In this document: piece by piece, positions 7,403 to 12,500 of the stretch
How the letters are laid out: every line of letters starts with the position of its first letter
Numbering within the stretch: position 1 is the stretch's first letter
Source: Chrysomallon squamiferum
Lineage: Eukaryota > Mollusca > Gastropoda > Neomphalida > Peltospiridae
Direction: 5' to 3'
NCBI GenBank assembly: GCA_012295275.1
Contig: CM022676.1
Coordinates: 7,244,719-7,257,218 of the forward strand
DNA length: 12,500 nucleotides
Notes under the pieces: generated by a model
Databases searched by the model: none
What the model was told of the DNA's origin: nothing
The model's input: the letters and a program-made list of their open reading frames with translations, nothing else
Program-made: the position numbers and the translations under genes

Positions 7403-7766
7403 TCACAGATTTTCTCTCCATAACCCTCACTCTTCAGCTGACAGGTTTGAGTGACAGGCAGAAAAAAAAACCTTCCCAAGTTCCTCTTGTCCTCCACATA
7501 AACGAGGATTTGTGGCTGCTGGGTTTTTTTTTTTACAAGGAGCACATTAGTCGAAATGGCTTGCATTGCTATTTTCCTGTCACCGATCATTAATTCACTG
7601 GTTCTGTGCCTGTCTGTTTGATACTTCGTTTGTTGTAATGACGTTGCTGCCGTTGTCGTGTTGGTGTAAGATTGATGTCGCTGATGCTGATGATGATGCT
7701 GGTGCTGGGTTGTTTCTGCCGTTAATGACGATTTGGACGATGCCGGGTTGAATTAGTAGTCATGGT
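7403..7766. other. Mixed DNA with short GATGCT runs, no gene seen
   Basis: An imperfect GATGCTGAT stretch lies near 7680-7710 and leads into the following minisatellite. The open frames at 7357-7590 (-) and 7566-7751 (+) have no recognisable domain or splice context. Confidence 0.6.
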
Positions 7767-8345
7767 GATGGTGGTGTTGTAGTTGTAGGGGTTGTGCTGT
7801 CTGTTCTGTTATGATGTTGCTGTAGTTGTAGTGGTTGTACAATTTTGAGGTTGTGATACTGATGTTGCTGTAGTTGTAATGGTTGTACAGTTTTGTGGTT
7901 ATGATACTGATGTTGCTGTAGTTGTAATGGTTGTACAATTTGCTTGGTTATGATGCTGATGTTACTGTAGTGGTAATGGTTGTACAGTTTTGTGGTCATG
8001 ATATTGATGTTGCTGTAGTGGTAATGGTTGTACAATTTTGTGGTCATGATATTGATGTTGCTGTAGTGGTAATGGTTGTACAGTTTTGTGGTTATGATAC
8101 TGATGTTGCTGTAGTTGTAGTGGTTGTACAATTTTGAGGTTATGATACCGATGTTGCTGTAGTTGTAATCGTCGTACAATTTGCTTGGTTATGATACTGA
8201 TGTTGCTGTAGTGGTAATGGTTGTACAGTTTTGTGGTTATGATATTGATGTTGCTGTAGTTGTAGTGGTTGTACAATTTTGAGGTTGTGATACTGATGTT
8301 GCTGTAGTTGTAATGGTTGTACTAGTTTGTTATGATGCTGATGTG
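7767..8345 (+). repeat. 48-bp minisatellite, about 12 units in a variant mosaic
   Basis: The marker gatgttgctgtag (one copy gatgttactgtag) starts at 7813, 7861, 7909, 7958, 8006, 8054, 8102, 8150, 8199, 8247 and 8295. Steps are 48 bp, with two of 49. A decayed unit precedes at 7767 and a 45-bp unit ends the array. Three unit types can be told apart by their second half: A (acaattttgaggt), B (acagttttgtggt or close) and C (acaatttgcttggt, 49 bp). The order is A B C B B B A C B A, then the end unit. Units at 7813 and 8247 are identical. Although 48 is a multiple of three and 16-residue repeats can be translated on either strand, the 49-bp units break the frame, so I do not call it coding. Confidence 0.95.
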
Positions 8346-8614
8346 TAAATTAAGTTGCTTTTTTATCAAGGTGGATGAATCATCTGCACAAAACTGGGTT
8401 TTTTGTGTTGTTTTGGTTGTGGTAGTGGTTAATCATATGAATATGATGCTGTAGTTCTAGTTGTATTATTATTATTATTATCATTATTATTGTTATTTAT
8501 TATTGGTATTATTAATTTGTTATTATTCTTTTTTTGGGTATCATCATCATCATCATCATCATTGTTATTATTATTGTTGTTGTAGTTGTTGTGTTGTCCA
8601 TGTAGTAGCTGTTA
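8346..8614 (+). repeat. Scattered trinucleotide microsatellites (ATT, ATC, GTT)
   Basis: Interrupted ATT units lie at 8465-8530, seven ATC units at 8541-8561 and GTT/TTG units at 8565-8592, within AT-rich sequence. No gene is seen. Confidence 0.85.
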
Positions 8615-8791
8615 TTGGTATCCTCCTTTAAATATCATAATTCAGACATGTTTTTTATTTTTCCACGTGATATATCAGCACTAAAAGTATTTACTAAATA
8701 TTCATTAATTTATTCATTTATTCAATTCACATCGCCGTTTTACTTTTATTATTTCATTTCATTTTTATTGATTTTTGTTTTTTCATTCAAA

Positions 8792-8795
<4 letters not shown>

Positions 8796-8824
<29 letters not shown>
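8796..8824 (+). repeat. Poly(T)29 tract
   Basis: An uninterrupted T run, preceded by seven A (8789-8795), after TTCATT-rich sequence. It may mark the tail of a retroposed element on the minus strand, but no element body was recognised. Confidence 0.9.
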
Positions 8825-9380
8825 CACTAAACTGGATCACTATTCCCCAGTGTTGCGTCTGGTGAACATTTTCGAGCTGTAACTAATCCAATTTTTTTTT
8901 TTCTTCTGATTTCGCCAATCACATCAAACTTGCTGTGCATTGATTTTGTTTCTCACTATTAAACTCACATAGTCGACAAAACACAAGAGACAACCAGAGT
9001 CGGAACAGGAAAACAAACAATTTAGCAGGTTGTAAGTTCGTTTGCACCCGTCCAGAAAATGCGTACTTTAAAAATAAAAAATGATGATGATGATGATGAT
9101 GACGGTCACTGTGACAAGCTGGACGTCGGTCATTGATGTCTGTACTGACCGGAACTGACCGATCTTCTGTCCAATTATCATTGTGTCTGGAATTCTGTAA
9201 TGGGTTCGAGAACTAGATAAAACTTTATATCGATGGACGTTTTATTTTATTTATGCGTCTGGAAATTGAGTTGCTATGTCTGGAGTTGAATGTCCCGTCA
9301 ACTGGAAGATGTGTGTGTAATGTTTGGCTTGATTGAGCTGTCGGTTTCTGGGATCAAATCTTCTCACTGGATGTTTAATT
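8825..9380. other. Higher-complexity DNA, no gene recognised
   Basis: This is less AT-rich than its neighbours. It contains a GAT/ATG trinucleotide run (9081-9103), a GTCAC-T-GTGAC palindrome (9105-9115) and repeated CTGACCG words (about 9145-9160) with a complementary TCGGTCA at 9126-9132. No coding frame with splice signals was found. It could hold a regulatory region or an old transposon, but nothing specific is recognisable. Confidence 0.55.
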
Positions 9381-9600
9381 ATTTTTTTTAGATTACTTTT
9401 TATTTTTTTTTTGTTTTGTTTTGTTTGTTTAGTTGTTTTGTTGTTGTTGTTTTTTTTTTAATTTTTTTTTTTTAATTATTACTTTTGTTAATACAGTAAT
9501 AAACATAATAATTCTCTGGTCATTACTATTCCTATTGCTGTCATCATTATTTATTTATTTTTGAGCTGAATATTGTTTTCATAATACATACAATGTTATT
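9381..9600. other. T-rich DNA with TTTTG/TTG runs
   Basis: T homopolymers alternate with TTTTG and GTT units (9411-9455). No gene is seen. Confidence 0.7.
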
Positions 9601-9604
9601 AATT

Positions 9605-9773
9605 TGTACACACACAGACACAGACACAGACACAAACACACATGCAGACACACATATATATGTACAGACAGACAATCAAACATAAACATGCAAATGCTAA
9701 CACACATATAAACAGATTCACAAAGAGATAACTACATATTCATACAAACACATTCTCATACACAAAATAAACA
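9605..9773 (+). repeat. CA/CAGA-rich degenerate microsatellite
   Basis: Interrupted acacaca and cacagacacagaca units to about 9665, then acacatataaaca-type words. The composition resembles the CA-rich tract before the Ig exon. Confidence 0.85.
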
Positions 9774-9985
9774 GAAACAAAAAAGGAAAAAGAAAAAGTG
9801 AGGGAAGGAAGGATAAAAAAAGAACAAAAAGAAAGAAAAATTATAAAAAATTAATAAAAAGGAAAAAAGAAACTGAAAGTATGGTAAAAAGAATAAAACG
9901 GAAACAAAAAAAAATATGAAAGAAAGAAAAACAAAAGGAATAAAAGAAAGAAAAAAAGGAGTAAAAATCAAGAAAAGAAACACTT
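9774..9985 (+). repeat. Polypurine tract (GAAA-rich), about 200 bp
   Basis: Nearly all A and G on the plus strand, with scattered T, C and short taaaa interruptions. Recurring words are aaagaaagaaaa and ggaaggaagg. Long polypurine DNA can form triplex (H-DNA) structures. The Phe-rich minus-strand open frame across it is an artefact. Confidence 0.85.
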
Positions 9986-10336
9986 TGGACACTCAATGCG
10001 TTGTTCAGCTATGAAACTCAAATCTGATTGATTATTGAGTCTCCTTACCACAGAAGAGCTCCACACTTCTCTTCCCGTTGATGTGCATGCCTCCTCAAAT
10101 TGCAGAGCACCAGTCATATTTCATTCACACTGCTGCTCTTGAATTGATAAAAGAATTTTTCTTTTGGCTGAATATGATAACAATTCAAAGAAGCAATTTG
10201 TTTTCCAGTGCTGATGGAATATCTTGCCACTCTGTATAATCACTCTGAATTGCATTGATCAGTACAATGCATTTATCTCTCTTCCTGAACTCTTCAGAAA
10301 AAAAAAAAGAAAAAAAAAAAAAGATCAGTGCAGAAA
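9986..10336. other. Single-copy-looking DNA, no gene recognised
   Basis: Moderate complexity with no open splice-bounded block. A small hairpin lies at 10251-10271 (TGCATTG, 7-nt loop, CAATGCA). An A-rich tract with single G interruptions at 10299-10323 separates it from the next repeat. Confidence 0.55.
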
Positions 10337-10610
10337 TACGGTCAATGAAGTCTAATAGAGTAATCTCCCTTGCACTTCAATTAAAAAAAAAGAAAAGAGG
10401 GAAAGATGTCTGTTGAATTTTTAGTAAGTTCAGTAGAGTGATCTCCCTTTCACTTGTATAAAAGAAAGAAAAGAAATGTCTAGCCTGAATTACGGTGAAT
10501 AATGGATAATAGAGTGGTCTCCCTTGCACTTGTATAAAAGAAAAGAAATGTCTAGGCTAAATTGTGTGGTCAATGAAATCTAATAGAGTAATCTCCCTTG
10601 AAATTATTTA
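10337..10610 (+). repeat. Tandem repeat of about 76 bp carrying the TAGAGTAATCTCCCTT core
   Basis: The marker tctccct starts at 10364, 10442, 10518 and 10592, giving steps of 78, 76 and 74 bp. Each unit has ta(a/g)tagag- or cagtagag-like sequence, then (t)(a/g)(a/g)tctccctt, cacttgtat, an AAAGAAAAGAAA stretch, gatgtct or aatgtctag, and ggtcaatgaa or a relative. Four units, the last incomplete. The core matches the dispersed motif at 644-660 with one or two mismatches. Confidence 0.88.
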
Positions 10611-11394
10611 AATCTTAGTGCTTGAGTGATGTGAATAGCAGATGAAATTGTCCGTGTGAGTTGAAACTTTTCTGGGTTTTGGTTAAGCTGCTGGATTTTA
10701 CTTTGAATTGACACCATTTATGTGGTTATAAATCATGGGCTTTGTGGATAAATTGCTGAATATTATTTTTATTGTTAAATTTTTATTTTTTTATATTTTT
10801 TAAAATTTTTTTATTTGATTCTTTTGAATTATTCAGTTTTGTTTTTTTTCTGATTTTTGGATTTGTTTTCAAAATAGGGATTGAAAGAGATTGTGTGAAA
10901 ATTAAGTGATTTAAAATAAATGATATTGTGTGGCAGTGTTTAAGCTCTTGAAATTTTTTTCTTCTTTCTTTCAGAGTGTTTTATTTTTTCTAATTTTCTT
11001 TTATATCTTTCATTACATTCTTTATATTATTATTATTATTTTTGGTTATTTCATTTTTAACCCCAATCTTCCAAAATTTTTTGTTCAAGCTGAATTTATG
11101 TGTGTACATTAGCATGTTTAAACTGTGGATGGGAATATTACTGAAACAGAGAAACATATTCAAAGCTGTTTTCTTTTTTTCTTTTTGTCTTAATAAATGA
11201 CAACAGCAGCAACAAAAGTGTTATTAATAATAATGACTAGCATCCATTGGAATACTGTAGTAAAAAAATGTTTTCAGTTAATATTTAATAGAAATATAAT
11301 TTTTTTGTTAACAAATATAAATATTGTGTGAATTGTTTATATATATATATATAAACTGTGACCAAGTTTTAGACATAGAGATAATATTATAAAA
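10611..11394. other. AT-rich probable intron DNA, no gene seen
   Basis: Long T-rich and AAATTTT-rich parts (10760-10850, 10930-11080), ATT units at 11027-11040 and a TA run at 11338-11353. No exon-like block was found, so any preceding exon of the Ig gene lies further upstream or was not recognisable. Confidence 0.65.
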
Positions 11395-11640
11395 ACATAT
11401 ACACACATATAACACACATATACACACACAAACACACATAAAACCCAAAACGTACAAAACAAGAGAAAATAACAAACTCCAAAACATATACTCACACACC
11501 ACATAAATTCCAGTAGACATACAGATATATATAAACACACTCACACACACACATTTCAAAACACACACAAACACAAAAACACACACACACACAGACATAA
11601 TACACTTACAGATTCAGACACATATATTCACACCACTATT
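11395..11640 (+). repeat. CA-rich intronic tract upstream of the Ig exon
   Basis: The plus strand is dominated by interrupted (CA)n runs such as cacacacacaaacacacat and acacacacacacagacat, with ATA interruptions and very little G. It ends about 65 nt before the exon. CA-rich intron RNA is a known class of hnRNP L binding site. It is complementary in kind to the GT array after the exon. Long open frames on the opposite strand here (Cys/Val repeats) are only repeat translations. Confidence 0.9.
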
Positions 11641-11707
11641 TGAACCCAGAACATACTAAAACCATTCCATTGTTAATTTCGTTATTTTTCTTTTTCACAT
11701 TTTCCAG
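11640..11707 (+). promoter_or_regulatory. 3' splice site region of the Ig exon
   Basis: A pyrimidine-rich tract (about 11674-11705, with runs such as atttttctttttcacattt) leads into the acceptor ccag at 11704-11707. The string tactaaaac at 11653-11661 lies about 50 nt upstream and resembles a metazoan branch-point sequence. Open reading continues downstream in the Ig frame, which fixes the junction. The branch point is inferred from sequence only. Confidence 0.8.
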
Positions 11708-11977
11708 CTCGACCATACATCACGTCAAGTTCAAAAGCACTGCTACAACATCGGCGCGGCGAGACCGTGACGATGTTCTGCGAGGGGAAAGGCTCACCGA
11801 CACCATCACTGACGTGGTACAAAGAGAATCGGCCGCTGCGCAACACGTACAGACAGATGGTTGATGGGACGAGAGTGACAATCAAAAACTTGCAGAGGTC
11901 TGATGGAGGGATTTACATGTGCACGTTTGTCAATTCGGTCGGAGAAATTTCCCAGCTGATCAAACTTGTTGTTGAAG
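11708..11977 (+). CDS. Internal exon encoding one I-set-like immunoglobulin domain
   Basis: Seen: an open 270-nt block lies between a pyrimidine-rich acceptor (ttttccag) and a strong donor (GAAG|gtaagt). The codon frame starts at 11710, so both junctions are phase 1, the usual arrangement for a shuffled Ig-domain exon. It carries 89 complete codons plus split codons. Family hallmarks are visible: G17-E-T-V-T-M-F-C24 (B strand), SPTP then L-T-W36-Y-K-E (C strand), R55-V-T-I (E strand), and S64-D65-G-G-I-Y69-M-C71 (F strand). The 47-residue Cys24-Cys71 spacing suits an intradomain disulphide. The G strand follows and ends LIKLVVE. GC content is clearly higher than in the flanks. Known: I-set domains occur in cell-adhesion molecules, receptor kinases, extracellular-matrix and muscle proteins. 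Inference: this is one module of a multi-domain, probably secreted or surface protein. The parent gene is not identifiable because no neighbouring exon lies in the window. There is no start or stop codon of its own. Confidence 0.93.
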
Positions 11978-11983
11978 GTAAGT
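11975..11983 (+). promoter_or_regulatory. 5' splice site (donor) of the Ig exon
   Basis: The sequence AAG|gtaagt matches the metazoan U1 consensus at every position. The exon ends at 11977 after the first base of a codon (phase 1). The reading frame remains open for about 50 nt beyond, but the residues there become low-complexity, so the Ig domain ends here. Confidence 0.9.
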
Positions 11984-12021
11984 TTTGTTTTTATTTGTGT
12001 GTTTTAGTGAGGGGTGGGGTG

Positions 12022-12236
<215 letters not shown>

Positions 12237-12324
12237 AAAAGAAGTGTGTTTGTGTTTGTGTTTTAACTTTTTTTTGTTTGCAATTTTTTTATGTTGCCAC
12301 TTTTTCTGTGTGTTATTATTATTT

Positions 12325-12377
12325 AGAAAGAGGGAGAGAAAGACAGAGAGTGGGGAGAGAGAGAGGGAAAGAGAGAA
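12325..12377 (+). repeat. GA-rich purine tract in the intron
   Basis: About 50 bases made almost only of A and G (for example gagagagagagggaaagaga). It lies in the downstream intron after a T-rich stretch. The remainder, 12378-12500, is AT-rich single-copy-looking DNA with no recognisable feature. Confidence 0.85.
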
Positions 12378-12500
12378 TGCATATTCATAAAATAAAGAAC
12401 AATTACTAATCTACATAGTGTCTACATATCTTCACCTATGTTGTTTTTTTTGTACATATCACTGTGTACATGTTAATACAAGGTATGTATATGTTCATAA

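Noticed and set aside
7760-8179. 16-residue repeat protein on the minus strand (YNHYNYSNI-like units)
   Set aside because: The unit is 48 bp, so any frame stays open by periodicity. Two 49-bp units shift the frame, both strands are open, and the array ends without a sensible start or stop.
9056-9215. tRNA B-box-like string gggttcgagaac near 9205
   Set aside because: No A box lies at a suitable distance on the same strand, and the flanks do not fold into a tRNA.
11682-11885. Open frame opposite the Ig exon on the minus strand
   Set aside because: It is a shadow of the Ig exon. The plus strand has the domain hallmarks and correctly placed splice sites.

Overview
This is repeat-dense, AT-rich invertebrate nuclear DNA, most likely from a mollusc. 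Three signs support that. A single intron-flanked immunoglobulin-domain exon has metazoan splice signals. Short tandem repeats of many kinds fill most of the window. A TAGAGTTATCTCCCTTT-type motif, which I recall as widely dispersed in molluscan genomes, occurs once at 644-660 and four more times in a tandem array at 10337-10610. I cannot assign the species. There are no bacterial-type genes, operons, rRNA or intact tRNA genes, and no CRISPR array.

The only secure gene part is one exon at 11708-11977 (+). It is 270 nt long, phase 1 at both ends, and encodes one I-set-like immunoglobulin domain. The rest of the window is intron of that gene, intergenic DNA, or both; the sequence alone does not say where the gene begins.

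Layout. 1-1200: AT-rich DNA with an A-rich tract and the molluscan motif. 1200-1592: poly(T), a TA run, a 43-bp tandem repeat and a cluster of ATTAATATTAAT palindromes. 1857-2160 (-): a decayed fragment resembling LTR-retrotransposon gag. 2161-2960: extremely T-rich. 2973-3350: TACA, CCAT and CA microsatellites with a perfect 32-bp duplication. 3590-4311 and 5690-6046: two inverted, homologous segments, each a TTCATTC-type array joined to the same flanking sequence. Between them lies a C-rich, G-poor array, and the right arm carries a dense CACCTG E-box cluster. 6200-6640: a tRNA-like SINE head, a possible G-quadruplex and an imperfect hairpin. 6773-7402: an ATT microsatellite and an 82-bp tandem duplication. 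7767-8345: a 48-bp minisatellite with a mosaic of variant units. 8346-9990: microsatellites, a 29-nt T run, CA-rich DNA and a polypurine tract. 10337-10610: the 76-bp tandem repeat. 11395-11640: CA-rich intron, then the exon, then a roughly 215-bp GT array at 12022-12236.

The most biologically suggestive arrangement is the last one. A symmetric, skippable Ig exon sits between CA-rich and GT-rich intron tracts that are complementary in the transcript. They could pair across the exon and affect its skipping or circularisation. The rest of the window looks like typical accessory repeat DNA; I see no complete multi-gene system.
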